Shown here: one piece after another, positions 46,277-58,449 of the stretch | How positions within the stretch are numbered: position 1 is the stretch's first letter | Layout of the letters: the number at the start of each line of letters is the position of its first letter | Assembly: GCA_034638255.1 (NCBI GenBank) | Contig: JAWPGT010000032.1 | Span: 186,001-250,000, forward strand | DNA from: Coprinus comatus | Lineage: Eukaryota; Basidiomycota; Agaricomycetes; Agaricales; Agaricaceae | Direction of reading: 5' to 3' | DNA length: 64,000 nt | Notes under the pieces: model-generated | Seen by the model: the letters and a program-made list of their open reading frames with translations, nothing else | Database searches by the model: none | What the model was told of the DNA's origin: nothing | Made by a program: the position numbers and the translations under genes

Positions 46277-49200
46277 ATGGCTCGAAAAAAAAATGTCCAA
46301 TATGCAAATGGAGCGTCCGAGACTGTCTTTGAAGTAAACCGTATGTTTAATATTCTATTAAATTGCTTTAATATTTTAAACTAAAATATATTATTAGCAA
46401 AGCCACGTCAACGTGGCCGTCCCCCAAAAAATATAGCAATCACTAAACAACAAGATTTACATGGACCACCAAATACTCTATTCAAGGCTTCTACTAGCGC
46501 AACTTTGGAGCCACTCCCCACTTCGGTCTCTATCACACCCATCCTTGATACCGGGAATCTCAATCCATTTATTGTTACACCTTTACCTTCAATTCATGAT
46601 TCTACTCTAACATTCTTAGTAACAAATGACGATCTCTCTCAATCACCAATACTACCATCATCTCCGATTAAGAATCGCATCGAGAATGAGCAACCAACTT
46701 CTAATTCATTCCTACCATATCCGCCAGCAACTCCTCAATCACGTATCCATGCTCGTCGTCTCTCTTATACCCCTACTCAAGTTCAAGTAGTTATTAAAAA
46801 GGTAACCCGAGTTGCAAAAGATATCCAATCTTTTTTTGTAGAACAAGAAGGTTATCGGAAATGTCAATATTGCATGTAAGTCTTATTGTATATATTAAAA
46901 ATGACTTTTTCTTACTAATATTATTTTTAGACAATCACATACTAACAATCCATCAACTACACCACCAGATAGTTATCAGAAATCAAGTAGCACCAGTACT
47001 CTCCGGCGACATCTCTACACCCACCATCTAGCCATTTGGGTTGCTGATTGTAACCGATTACAAATCAAAATTACATCAAAGGATGAAAAACTTCGCACTG
47101 GATTACGAAGGCTTAAAGAAAGTAAAGAAATTCAATATAACCATAATGAACAGCATGAACTACCTACTACACATCAACCATACACTTACGAGGGGTTTTT
47201 GAATAATTTGATTGCATGGATTATTTCTGATGATCAAGTATGTTTTTTTTTATATCATTATATTGTAATTTTGCTAAGAAAAGTTCTTAGTCACTCAATA
47301 TCATTGACAATCCCCAGTTTCGGTCTCTCTTGTTTATGTTACGACCTGAACTTCAAAATCACCTTCCTCACTGAACTAAACTTCGCTCACAGATTATTCA
47401 AATCTGGCATCAACATATAGTACATTTAAGTGGCAAAATGAAAGTAAGTTGTCGTATAATACTGTATTATTTCCTTATTAAAATATACTATAATAATAGA
47501 AAGCCTTAGGGAAAATTTCGTTTACATCAGACTGTTGGACAGATACAAATCTCTCACCTTTTATTGCAATTACTGCTCATTGGATTGAGTCTTATGTCAA
47601 GAATACTCAACATGGTCCAGAATTTGTTTTATCACTCCGTACTGAGCTTATTGCTTTTCATCGAGTTCCTCAACGACATACAGGTGAACATCTTGCAGCT
47701 GTTTTCCTTAATATTCTCAATCATTATTGTAACGACAAAGTAAGATCCTACTATTAAAGAAATATAATAAGACTCTAACTTTTATATAGATTGGCTGGAT
47801 TACACTTGATAATGCAAGTAATAACAATACTATGGTCGAATCACTTTCCCATCTTCTCGCCACTCAAAATATATTATTCTCGCCTGAAGAGCAACGTATT
47901 AGGTATTTTCTAGTATAATATATATATATCTATTTACTAATGTATATCACTCATTTAGATGTTTCCCACATATCGTGAATATTGCATGTCAAGCAGTTAT
48001 TACTGCTTTGGCCAATGATGAATTAGTAGTAGTATCTGAAAATCAAACTGAACGTGATCTCATTGGATTATTACGTTCATTGGTTAATCATGTTTGTATT
48101 TTTCTATTATAATAATTGGAATTCAACTTATTTATATTATAAAAAGATTCGAGCATCATCACTTCATCGGGAACACTTCAATAAAGTTCAACGTATACTA
48201 GGTATTACACATGTACTTCAGCTCCTACGTGATGTTCCAACTCGGTGGTCATCTACACATCTTATGATTAGTCGAGCATTAGAACTTTGACAGGTATGTT
48301 TTCAAGTAACTTTATTCTAATAAACTCTTACCTATTTACAATTATAGGCTATTGATATATTCCTTTTACAACATCCAGAACTTGTAAAATATACAATTTA
48401 TCAAAATGAATGGATTATTCTTGAGCAAGTATCAAAAATTCTTTCAGTACGTAAATTTCTATATTATCAATAATCATATTAATAGTATATTTTTGAATAG
48501 ATTCCTCATGCTTTCCAGCAGAAATTATCTGCTGAAAAAACACCAACATTGTGTGAAGCACTACCATCATTTCAACGGATGATTTTAGCATGGGAAAGAT
48601 GTCAAGAGGATCTACCACATTTTTCGACTATAATCAATGCTGGACTAATAAAACTAAAGGATTATTACAATCGTGCTCTAAATGTTCCAGCATATCAGCT
48701 AGCAATACGTATGTCTTCATATTCAATTCTAAACTTAATATTAACATGATTATTATTATTTTAGTCTTACATCCACTACGAAAACTTGCATGGTTTAAGG
48801 AGTATATGCCAACAAAAGTTTACGAAGTAAAAGAAATGTTTATTAATCAAGTAAGCTATTTATAGAATTTACAAGAATTACTTTTAACTGAGTATTTGAC
48901 TAGCTGCGATGTCATCAACAATTAAACCATCCACGAACACCTGGCCAAAATATTACCAGACCTCAAGCTATAGCTAATATCAGCTGGGCTGATGGTGTAC
49001 TTGGCTCTGATGACTATTGTTTCAATAATCCAGTTGCAGATAGCCTAGAGGCAGAAGTAGATCTATACTTTAGGGATCCACAACCAATGATGTACACCAA
49101 CATGATATCATATTGGCAAGTATGTGTTCTTTATTCTCACCATAATATTATATGATTCTAAGCAAATTATAGGACAATCAATTTCGCTTTCCAACTCTCT

Positions 49201-49514
49201 TTCGACTAGCAATGGATATATTACCAATTCAAGGTTCAGCAGTTCCATGTGAGCGAGTTTTCTCAAGTGGAAAAGAAACCATGGCTCTGCGACGTAATCG
49301 TATCAAAGGAGACTTAATGGAAGCACTTCAGATGCTAAAGTTTTCTATGAAACATGGTCCGAAGCTAGATTTTACTGCTGGTACTGGACGAGATGAAGAG
49401 ATTCATGAACTTGAGTTGGAAGAATTGGAGGAGTTATATAATCCCCAGGATATTTTTTCGTTCATGGAATCACTAATAATGTCAGAAGATGAGGAAGATA
49501 CTCAAGAGCTTTGA
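46277..49514 (+). pseudogene. hAT transposase with two premature stops
   Basis: Spliced from ATG 46277 through about ten short introns to TGA at 49512-49514. An AT-hook-like KPRQRGRPPKN precedes a BED finger (CQYC...HLYTHH) split by an intron. Catalytic-region motifs: FTSDCWTDTNLSPFIAITAH, WITLDNASNNNTMV and CFPHIVNIACQAVI. The C-terminal hATC domain has FPTLFRLAMDILPIQG then VPCERVFSSGK. Two in-frame TGA codons occur where related proteins have Arg: at 47372-47374 (LPH*TKLR) and 48288-48290 (ALEL*Q). Each is one C-to-T step from CGA. Splice sites and motifs are otherwise intact, so inactivation looks fairly recent. Confidence 0.85.
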
Positions 49515-49708
49515 GCATGCTATACCAGTTAAACATATATTTATTGTACTGTTTTGTTTTTTGTTTTTTCTTCTCAGAAATATATAAAAGGATATTATTT
49601 ATGTAATAATAACGGTTCAATGTGGTCCTGAGTCACTTAGGGTCTAATGGTTTAGTAAGTTGATCAAGACAGGACCAAACGGGACCAAACCAAGTCGCGA
49701 CAACACTA

Positions 49709-49716
49709 GAATGGAC
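49709..49716 (+). repeat. Right target-site duplication of hAT
   Basis: GAATGGAC directly after CAACACTA, the right inverted end. Pairs with GAACGGAC at 45266-45273. Confidence 0.8.
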
Positions 49717-52700
49717 GACGTGCGTGGGAGAATACACAGTACGACATTGGCAATTATTTTCATTCAACAACTACACCTCACGAGCCTTTTCTCCTTTGGC
49801 CTTTTTGTCTCTGCTCTGTGGATATCACACAATATCAATATTCTGGGTCTGACATGACGCCACTACTACCGTATCATACTACTTTGACAATGTTTGACAA
49901 ACATGTGGAAAGAATCCAACCATCCAATGCATGTACATAAAGACAGATCTGGACACAGAATCAGAAACAGAATTCTTAACAAATTCATTATTAGCCCCAC
50001 AAGTATTTCTCGAACTTAGTGTTATGATAGTTCTTTGAAACGACGAGCAGTGAGGGTGGCTCAGATTATGTCACTTATTACAACTCAATTTCCCATAAAC
50101 ATGGACACCAATTCAAGAGGAGGATGGTTGGTGAGAGGCAGTTACGTGTCGAAGAATTTGTTATGTATACCGGTGGTTCTTAAAGAGGTTTTGGATGGGA
50201 TGTTGTTCGTTCTTTCTAATTCTACGTTGACTACTGTAACTCCCAACGGTGACGATGATGGAAGACTTGAATGTAACGACAGTACGACAACACGAGCGAA
50301 TCTAGTACCAAGTATCTCCATTAGAACCATCGACAAGAAACAAAACTCTTACATGCTCACGTATGCACTCTATGGCCTGACTTAAAACAACATCCGTCCA
50401 TCTCATCACGGGAAAGTGGATTGGGTTCGCGTTCAAGAAATTCAGCACGTCGCTTCGTAGCATTTTGTTGGCCACCGGGACTCCTTTACCCGCTGCACTA
50501 CTATCGATTCCAAACTGGGTTTGAGTATGAATATATCAAACATATCCAACAACCATGCCATTTACTCAGATTTTGGTACATGGAGATCTGAGAGAGAGAG
50601 GTGCAAAATACTATTGCATTAGGAATCATGGTTGGTGCCTTGAGATTGCGGATTGGGTAGGTGTAGGCGGTCGTTAAAAGGTTATGTTTGTTCTGAGATT
50701 TATCTGGTAAGTCTATGTTTGAAACAATTAATATATTTAACACTGATAGCTCTGATTTATTTTGTAGATCTTAACAAATCCACAGTGAGTATATGTGCCC
50801 TTGTCTTTTTTCCCGTTCAAAAATAGAAACTAACATTGGTAACACTAGCTGGAAACGATGGGGAAACGAAAGGAGTGGCAAGAAAGATAAACAACCATTC
50901 CAGATCGTATTGATTCGAGCATGGTCGAAGTCAATGTCCCTCAGCGAGGCTTCAACTCATTGGCTCAGGTAGGTAGCCCCACAGGAATGAGAATTGAAGC
51001 ACATATACTGAGTAATTTGTACAGTACAACAGTGGCATGCATCATCGCTTCTAGAATCAACATGACAACATCAAACGAAGTGGGGTAGCCAATCCAAGAG
51101 AGATATTGAAGATTATGAAGCTTTGAAGGTCTTAGTGATTCTTCACAAGATTCAAGAGGTAATTCTCATAATCGAATGACTATGCCCATGCTTGACGTGA
51201 AATCATCAACATAAAATATGTTTTGGATTGATCTTAGGGCACTTTCAACATGTGAAGCTGGCGAGAATATACAAGACAATCCTTACCTGATGCTGATTTG
51301 AAGATCGTCGTCACCGTTCGGACATCCATATCAATCGTTCCAGAGTGACTGCATGAATGGACAGGGACTCAGAATCACCAACAAACCAGAATTTATAATT
51401 ACAAAGTACCTGCTTCGGACATTCTTAAGGAAAAATAAAATTCCTATGCACTCTCCTTCATACTCTTTACAGCCTAACTCAAAGATTGGGATGTTGTTTC
51501 TTTGCATGTTGTTGATAATTATTTGCTTCCTACATTATTATCAAATTCAAACTCGAACGCTAGGGGTGAAGATGGTAATATATCCGAGGGTATCCCTGTT
51601 AGTTGAGAATATTGATGAATTTCGGGATAGGGATATGGATGGGATTCATGGTGGTTGGTTACCTAAGAATGCGGATTGGGTAACAGGTGGTCATCAGAAG
51701 GTCATGTTTTGTTTTTTTGATTATCGAGATTTAATTGGTAGGTTCGTATGTTTAAAACGATGACCACAGATGATGATTATTATTATAATCTATTTCGTAG
51801 ATCTTCACAAACCTGTCATGAGTAAGTGCACCCTTTTCCGCTTCCTGTAAGTAGAAGATTCTGAGATACAGTATATGCTAAGTTTCTTGTTCAGATAAAA
51901 CTTCAGTCCCCAAACTGCGTCACCCCCAGAGGCCTCCTTGTTTAATATGTAGTTCATGGTTTCTAAGGCTATATGCAAGTGGATCATGAGTTGAAAGCTC
52001 TTCCCCCTCCATCTCAAGACCCAAGAGTTAAGAAATGATAATGGGAGGGAACACAACAGATACATCTAGTTCGAGTCATGTTATGCTTCCACTTGCTTTC
52101 TATTGGCTTCGAGTCGTTTTGTTAGAAGTAGTATATGCTAATATGGCTTACGTGGAATTTATAATGATGATTCTGAATTTATGGCATATATTGTAAGCAC
52201 AGTGAATAGATCATCCTTTCGACTCCTGTTGTCTACCAGTACATCATCATTATTTGAGGTATTGATTCAGGTTGCTATTCAATGTACAGACAAAAAGTAG
52301 TAGGATGGATGTCTAGGGATCTCTGAGACTTTATGGTCTATCTCTGCTTATCAGCTTAACATCATTCAGATACATAAGAAAAAACAGCGCCGAATGTCGA
52401 TGGAGAATGGAAATACTAGGAATAGTACCTACTAGTGTAGTAGAGCACAAGATGAATGATGTGTAGGAATGGCTGAGTGACGTGACAACAAAGTTATAAA
52501 CCAACAATGCATATATTTACATCCTCAGTTCCTCTCATCACATCCGGGATTAAGGTATGTACACAACACATATATTATAGAACATTCATATTAATGTATT
52601 ATCGTAGCTAGGAGTATTCGACTATAGCATTCTCATATGATAAAGTTAACGATTACAACTCACGATGTTACCTTATATATTGCATTTTACATTATTAGTT

Positions 52701-53140
52701 CTTCATTTATCCCCTAAACCTGGAGCCTTCCATTTCAATAGTAAAGGGGCAATGAGTACACCTTAATTGCCAAGGAAGTGAATAGTTGCCTCGAGGTTTG
52801 CTTCTGCTTTATCAACTGATATTAGTATACCCTCCCTTCTAGGTATTTGGCATCATGAGGTTAAGTACCATCAGTGCTGAACATTACTACGCTTTTAGGA
52901 CAATCTTTAAGGCCTTTTAAAGGTGACGGGATGCACATAAAGAAGCAAGTGTGTAACCGTATAAGAGCACCGTTAATCAATGTAAGCTCTATTAAAAGAT
53001 ATTCCGTCCTTCTGTTTGGAAACATGTGGTGATGCACTCTCTACTCTTTAAGCAAACCATGAGAATTGATTCGAGTTATTAAGTCGTGGTGTCCGGCAGG
53101 CTTCTTCTTCCTTTCCCATTCCCCCACTGCTTGTATCAAC
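49717..53140. other. Gene-poor region with decayed duplicated segments
   Basis: No intact gene was found. Two diverged copies of one segment lie at about 50620-50820 and 51640-51860, listed separately. An open frame at 50035-50385 has no recognised motif. Between 50840 and 51260 exon-like stretches with GTAGGT...ACAG boundaries (for example KKDKQPFQIVLIRAWSKSMS) suggest the remains of an intron-bearing gene. The last 1.2 kb shows nothing. Confidence 0.45.
50620..51860 (+). pseudogene. Two degenerate copies of one coding segment
   Basis: The copies share the order GCGGATTGGGTA, AAGGT-ATGTT, an intron-like GGTA/G...GTAG and then AGATCTT-ACAAA-CC. The right copy is open and reads HGGWLPKNADWVTGGHQKVM; the left copy reads NHGWCLEIADWVGVGGR then a stop before KVM. 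A tandem duplication followed by decay is the simplest account. The family was not recognised. Confidence 0.45.
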
Positions 53141-53700
53141 ATGCCACGAAAACTTGACGCTCAGCCTGTTCCTATTTGGAAGCAACCCAACCACAGTATG
53201 TAATGTTATCTTGAGTTAAGATGTAAGCTCACCATCCGACTCACATTCCTGTACATACTATTCCTTCTCTAGTTAACACAACATCCATGTATATTGACTT
53301 AGCCTCCCCTATCTGGGACAAAGATGTTAAAGCGGTTGTCATATCCGCAAACGAGACAACCACAACTTCGAGCCAAAGAACAAGTTCCCACTTCCGACTC
53401 TTTTTAGAACTCAAACCAACTTTGAAGAAGGTACTCTCGGTCGAACTCAATTCACATACAACTCCCAACAATCCAACAATTTCAAAACTCCATATTCACT
53501 TCAGAAACCACATGGGCTCAACAGCCACGCCGAAAATGGGGGAGAAACGCATCCCTATTTGTACTGGAAAAATTCCTAGTGTCATTGAGGTAGTAACTTT
53601 GCTTTTGCAAAACAACCGTGATCACTACGAACTTGATCCGGGGACTGGAAGTGGTTGTCGTTACTGGTGTAAAACGGTCATGAAGGACTTTGGTGGCTAA
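53141..53700 (+). CDS. Small GSGCRYW-motif protein (DUF7770-like?)
   Basis: Exons 53141-53195 and 53273-53700; 160 residues to the TAA. The intron runs GTATGT...CTCTAG. The protein has a beta-rich middle (FRLFLELKPTLKKVLSVELN) and a C-terminal block DHYELDPGTGSGCRYWCKTV. That block resembles a fungal family I recall as DUF7770, whose members continue after it; the assignment is uncertain. Here the frame stops at DFGG, but about 500 bases on (54205-54360) an open stretch reads GWVDDKAWEEVNKLAVELK, a natural continuation. The intervening bases may be an insertion into the last intron, see the finding. No function known. Confidence 0.55.
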
Positions 53701-54204
53701 GACATGAGGGACTTATATATCTACCAGAACAAAGAACAACCAAAAGGGGAGAACAATAAGGACCCTTGCCAGCACACAAAGGGAATATATAAGTAACATA
53801 ATAAGGGAAAAGAACATTATGAAAGAGTCCAGAACATCAGGATAAGATAAGTGGAGTGATTAGGAAAGATGGATAAGATAAGGAGATATCTGGGAAAAAC
53901 CTAACAGATATGGCATTGAAGTTTACACTTCTTTACTTTCTGCTACATTTTACCTTCAAGAATCGAAACCAGGACCTCATGAGTGAGTTACATCACCGAT
54001 GTGTCACTGATTGTCACATTGATGTGTTATGTAATCCATTTAATTGTATTATGTAAGCGGCAAAATCATTGGCTCGAAATTTCGAGCCCCCAAATCTTTT
54101 ATTGTAGAATTGAAAAATAAGATGTTTTAAATACTTTTAAATGAAAAAAAATCAATCCTTTATATCTTCCTCAATTTTTTGAATTTTCAAATATTAGACA
54201 GGGA

Positions 54205-54360
54205 TGGGTTGATGATAAGGCGTGGGAAGAGGTTAATAAACTCGCTGTAGAATTGAAGGCAAATGAAAAATGGAAGAATGTTAATATCCCGTTCCCCTCA
54301 CCGCAAGGAATCTTTACAAGTATAGGGGCGCTGACGATCTCTCTCAGCAGCAGTCGAGTA
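54205..54360 (+). pseudogene. Possible displaced 3' exon of the GSGCRYW gene
   Basis: Preceded by ATTAGACAG, an acceptor-like site, it encodes GWVDDKAWEEVNKLAVELKA and ends at a TGA near 54360. No phase-compatible donor was found at the end of the upstream exon, so the join is not established. Confidence 0.35.
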
Positions 54361-54583
54361 TGATTAATTGATTCGCAGTTCGGGATTCATCTCAAGAGTC
54401 GTTCTGTATTGTTACTATTGCGATTTTCTTAAATATGCGATCCTTTATGCCGTGCTAATTGTTAGTTTGCCTCTATGTCAAGGTCCTTTCCATTACTCTC
54501 TAAAAGTTTGATTGCTCGTAATGTACTAGTAATTCGGGATGTTGTAGCACAATCTTCAAATTCACGCGTATACATGTAATGCA

Positions 54584-55575
54584 TCAATCAATAGTTAAGT
54601 CGTATTTAGAAAAGTAATCCTGTGGGAAATGATCCTCTGCATACGTTTCCCACATAACTCTCAACCTGTCCAAATACCCAGTTTTATATACTGCATAATT
54701 ACCAACCATAAAACGTGCAAGAAATGACCATATCCGAGGAGCATCACCACGTTCAGCCCAACGAACCATTATGGCATACTCAAGCCATGCAGGGTATGCA
54801 CCACTAATTCCCCAATCCACTAACCAGATTTTTCCCTTCCGATCAATGATGAAATTTTTTCCATGTAGGTCCATATGACAAAGTACTAGTGGATGCGAAA
54901 TGTCGAATTTAGGGTATAATTTTGGGTATATGATACCAGTAGCAGCATGTTGAGAAGCAAGGAATTGGAAACGTCTGCGATCGAACCATCTAGCCATATC
55001 AAGATATGACCGGAAAGGACCAGCGGAATATTCGGTAAAGTAGTATCCCCAACATGGATGACATTGTCCAGAATCGTTGAAAGGACCTGGAACGTCCTTG
55101 TTTGGTATCGGAACTTTTTGTAATTGTCGAATATAACCACGTATTGTCCATATTGCACGTAGTTTCTTCCACCATGACATTATAGGCCATGCTTGCTGAA
55201 GTGTCATGCCGTCTATGTAGTCCATTATGATCCACATGGCAGGAACAATGTCATCTTCATCAGGAATGGAACGGTGGACTTTTGGGATCGGTATTGAGGT
55301 ATGTGATGAAACATAAGACATCATGTAGGATTCTGTTGGAAAGCTTGTAGTTTTCGCCACTAGATTGGAAGTAATTTTCCAGCTGGTAGGATGTTCTTTA
55401 TCCAAAAGGGCATCATCGTTTGCTTCTTCGATTAGAGTCAAGACCTCTTCATCCGTCAGCGTGTCAATTGGTGACGGGGCCTCCAAAGCATAGGTATCAT
55501 GATAACTGGTTGTAAATTAAGTGAAATGAGTAGATACAGCTCTATGAAAACCTACGAGGAGAAAATAGAACCCAT
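54584..55575 (-). CDS. APH-like kinase family protein
   Basis: Exon 1 55575-55556 (ATG plus 17 bases), intron 55555-55506 (GTAGGT...CCAG), exon 2 55505-54584; 313 residues. Without the first exon the long frame has no usable ATG, which is why it was sought. Shows the aminoglycoside phosphotransferase/choline-kinase fold: WIIMDYIDGMTLQQAWP (hinge), the Brenner motif CHMDLHGKNFIID with catalytic Asp and Asn, then IWLVDWGISGAYPAWLEYA with the metal-binding Asp. Such fungal proteins phosphorylate unknown small molecules; antibiotic resistance should not be assumed. The glycine-rich N-lobe loop is poorly defined. Cytosolic. Confidence 0.85.
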
Positions 55576-55974
55576 AAATTGGTGGTAGAGAACAGAGAGT
55601 CATCATGGAAGACTAGAAACGCGACATGTCACAGAGGTGTTACATCACAAGGTATTAATAGACAACATCCCAGTCACTGGACATGTTTTTTTTTTAAATT
55701 TTTTTATTCAGCATTTATATCCCGCTACAAGACTGGACATGTTTAAGTTCCTCATCCATACGATCATTTATGCACACATAAGTATTTCCCAAGGATGTCT
55801 TGTTGAGTATATACTGTGTCTTGACATGACAAGGTTAATAATGTTGTTATTCAGTTCTACCGAAATTCCAAGCATATATATTCCCGTAAATCACCGTCTG
55901 AAGACGATTGTATGATTTTATTTCGACAGCCATTCCTAAAAGTGTAAACTGTATAGCGTAGAGACTCATTCTTG
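55576..55974. other. Intergenic
   Basis: Kinase promoter and the 3' flank of the transporter, with a T-rich stretch at 55687-55708. No gene. Confidence 0.45.
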
Positions 55975-58055
55975 TTAAGTGTCCGTTACCGGTATCTGTG
56001 TAACGCACTGGGGCTTTGACTTTCTGATAAGCCAGGAACCCAAATACCAGGCAGAGACTATAAGGAGGAATGTGCCAACGATCCCTGCGCCTATGAAGCC
56101 TGAATGTTCTCCTGCCTAGTTGAAGACGTAAAATGCTCATTGTGTGGCTCGAGAAATCAAAAGACACGGATCTTACATTGGCCCATCCTCTCCACCAAGA
56201 ACCTGCTAAACCTCCACCATCCTCTGCTTCGGCAGCCGCCATGCAATGTGAACACTGCTCTCCAATTAGCCCCATTATTGTGATTAACGATATGCTTTCG
56301 AATACATCCACAAACTTCAGAGTCAGCAAAAGGTTTGCAAGTGCGAAAAACAGAACACACGCGAAAGCAAGTAGAATACTCATCACAGTCAACACGATGC
56401 TGAGGGTTGACATTACCATCATCTTCTTTTCCGTTTCCTGTTGTATTTTCTGTTCCTGTGATATGTCGACTGCTGTACCTTTAGGTTCTAATGTACTCTT
56501 ATCTTGAATGATATCCATTCCCTTCACTTCCTGATCTGAAGGAATACCAGCCTGGCTTTGAGCTTTTTGATCATCTTGAGTTGTTTGATCGAGTTGCTCC
56601 TGACTTGATTTGGAGGATGATTCAAAGATCTTCCAACGTGTTGGACGTTCGAGAAGAGCAGCGTATGAGTACAACATGAGAATTGAGTCCAAGGAATCGA
56701 CAAGCGTCATCCCAGCGGTAAAGAGCAGCTAATATTTATTGTTAGTATGGAATTAAAACAAAAAGTTGATTGATTGAAAAAAACATACGGGCAGAATTAC
56801 AACGTAAGAAGAGGGTACACATGCTGCCTCTCAGAACTCTGACTTGCAATAATGGAAATTGCAAGCAATGCAATGGATGATGCCGTGTCAAAACCTTAGG
56901 AGTATTAAATATACACATATTGTGAATTAAAGTTGGTTTTACCAAATCCGAAAAGTACGCCAACCGGGTACATCTAACATGTTTTCGTTTGAGTATGATG
57001 GTGATAACAATAACTAAAAGACAAACCTTCCAAGGTCGATTTACAAAAGTCATTATTGGACCCAGAATACGTGTCATGAGCATCGACTGGTTTTCTTCCT
57101 TCAGCGGGGGTTCCGCTGAAACATATCCATTTTTCTGATCCTGTTCCAATTTTCTTCTAACCTGAAGACAAAACATGCTTGGCCCTGTGATATGGAATAG
57201 AATAGTCAACATACTCGTCTGCGTTGACGGAGGATTCTCCAAAGGATGATTGTATTCGCTAGGCCGATGATAAACAGGAAGGAGCCACTAACCGCGGGAC
57301 CTGAATTTCAATCAATGTAAGCATGGTGCAAATTCTGGAAAAGCGGTCCTAACCAATGATCCCTCCAGCCTCTCCCACTCCATTGATACGGTTGTAAACG
57401 GCAGATGAGACTGCAATCGCTATTGTCTAACAAATACCGAATGTTAATTTTGAAAATACGACAAAGCATTACATACCACGCAGATAACGATTGTACTATG
57501 TCCAAGTGAAAAAAAGAGTCCGCAAGTAACTGGTAGTTGTCCTATGCTAATGAGGGACCTTGTTGCATTATCTATAGCACTGTGACAATCTTGAGATTCC
57601 ATGACATATCAAATTCACTGCTATGCAGAAGGGTTTAAGGATGGACTACTTGTTTGAGAATAAGATTTACTTACTATTAAACTAAACCTAATATGATCAG
57701 CGTCGATGGCTAAATCTAATCAGAACGCAGGGTAAGAATGACATTCAATGATACACACCATGTCTCAACCCGAGCGTCTATCCATCACAATCAGTAATCC
57801 TTTTGAGAACCAGAACCTGCGTAATATCACATACCCAGGCCAACAGTGCAAGGTTCAAGTTTCTACGAGTTTCCGGCTCGCGGAATAGCAATGCTGCCAC
57901 AATCCAACAGATTGCATTTACTAGGAACCTAAGGAACACTTTTTCTAGCACTCAGACCGGCCCTGAGAACGAAATACGCACTCGCAGATGAGCAGTAACA
58001 GCGATTGACCGAATGTTGTGAGATGGAAACCGAATTTGATTACGAGGCGAGTCAT
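55975..58055 (-). CDS. Nickel/cobalt transporter (NiCoT), apparent frame break
   Basis: Spliced from a probable ATG at 58055 to TAA 55975-55977. Imports Ni2+/Co2+ across the plasma membrane. Motifs in order: LVNAICWIVAALLF (TM1), TLGLRHAIDADHI with the HX4DH signature, SAIDNATR, LFFSLGHSTIVI, VGVLFGFGFDTASSIALLAI, LLFTAGMTLVDSLDSILMLYSYA, ISLITIMGLIGEQC, DGGGLAGSWWRGWAN and a last TM helix. The HX4DH signature needs the acceptor ATTTAG six bases past the first possible one. Between ALLAISII and YVVILPLLF (about 56810-56855) the frame must shift by one; a 20-base GCAAGT...GAGAG stretch would fix it as a GC-AG intron but is far too short. A large Gln/Lys-rich cytosolic loop precedes the last helices. 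Confidence 0.78.
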
Positions 58056-58224
58056 ACTAGACAGTGTGACAGATGATGGATAGGTCGAGGAGACTCAACA
58101 ACGTTATGGAGTGGGGTAGAATTAAGATGTCGAATTACATGAATGTCAATGGAATTGTCGTTGGCTTGGCCTTTGGACCAATTAGGGGTTGATATCTGGG
58201 CTTGAGTCCGGGGTCTATACCAGC

Positions 58225-58449
58225 TTATCGCACAAACGTATAAAAGATCCTATCACTCAGCGGGCTTATCACCCTATTCCAAAGCATATCAACAGCACCC
58301 TCCTTGGTACCTGCATGTGTATTGCCGTCCATTTTTTGGATATCCCCAACTGAAAATTGGTTTCCAAGATCATCAATTGACGGCCCGCTGATATATTTAA
58401 TCTCAGATCCGGCAGTTGCCGGTGCCGTATACATGAAGCTCTTTCTCAT
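58225..58449 (-). CDS. Possible small hypothetical protein
   Basis: Uninterrupted 74-residue frame from ATG 58449 to its stop, with coding-like composition (GNQFSVGDIQKMDGNTHAGT, GAVDMLWNRVISPLSDRIF). No family recognised. Could be an exon of a larger lost gene or chance. Confidence 0.3.
   Translation of the reverse strand: MRKSFMYTAPATAGSEIKYISGPSIDDLGNQFSVGDIQKMDGNTHAGTKEGAVDMLWNRVISPLSDRIFYTFVR

Larger units (their letters stand above)
45274..49708 (+). mobile_element. hAT-superfamily DNA transposon, full length but inactivated
   Basis: The 4.4-kb element begins TAGTGTTGCCGTGG and ends in the inverse of TAGTGTTGTCGCGA; the first eight bases match perfectly and further matches follow. Direct 8-bp repeats flank it, the length typical of hAT elements. 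Inside lies one intron-containing transposase gene with BED finger, catalytic-region and C-terminal dimerisation motifs. Left subterminal sequence (45290-45390) is dense in GACTC/GAGTCG and CCGG motifs, probable transposase-binding sites. Two premature TGA codons inside the transposase make it non-autonomous. Confidence 0.88.

Noticed and set aside
54584..55505. Kinase treated as a single-exon gene
   Set aside because: The long frame has no suitable ATG; the short first exon at 55575-55556 supplies it with consensus splice sites.
57690..57740. Ni/Co transporter with a disrupted HX4DH motif
   Set aside because: An acceptor six bases later (ATTTAG) gives RHAIDADHI, the intact motif, in frame.
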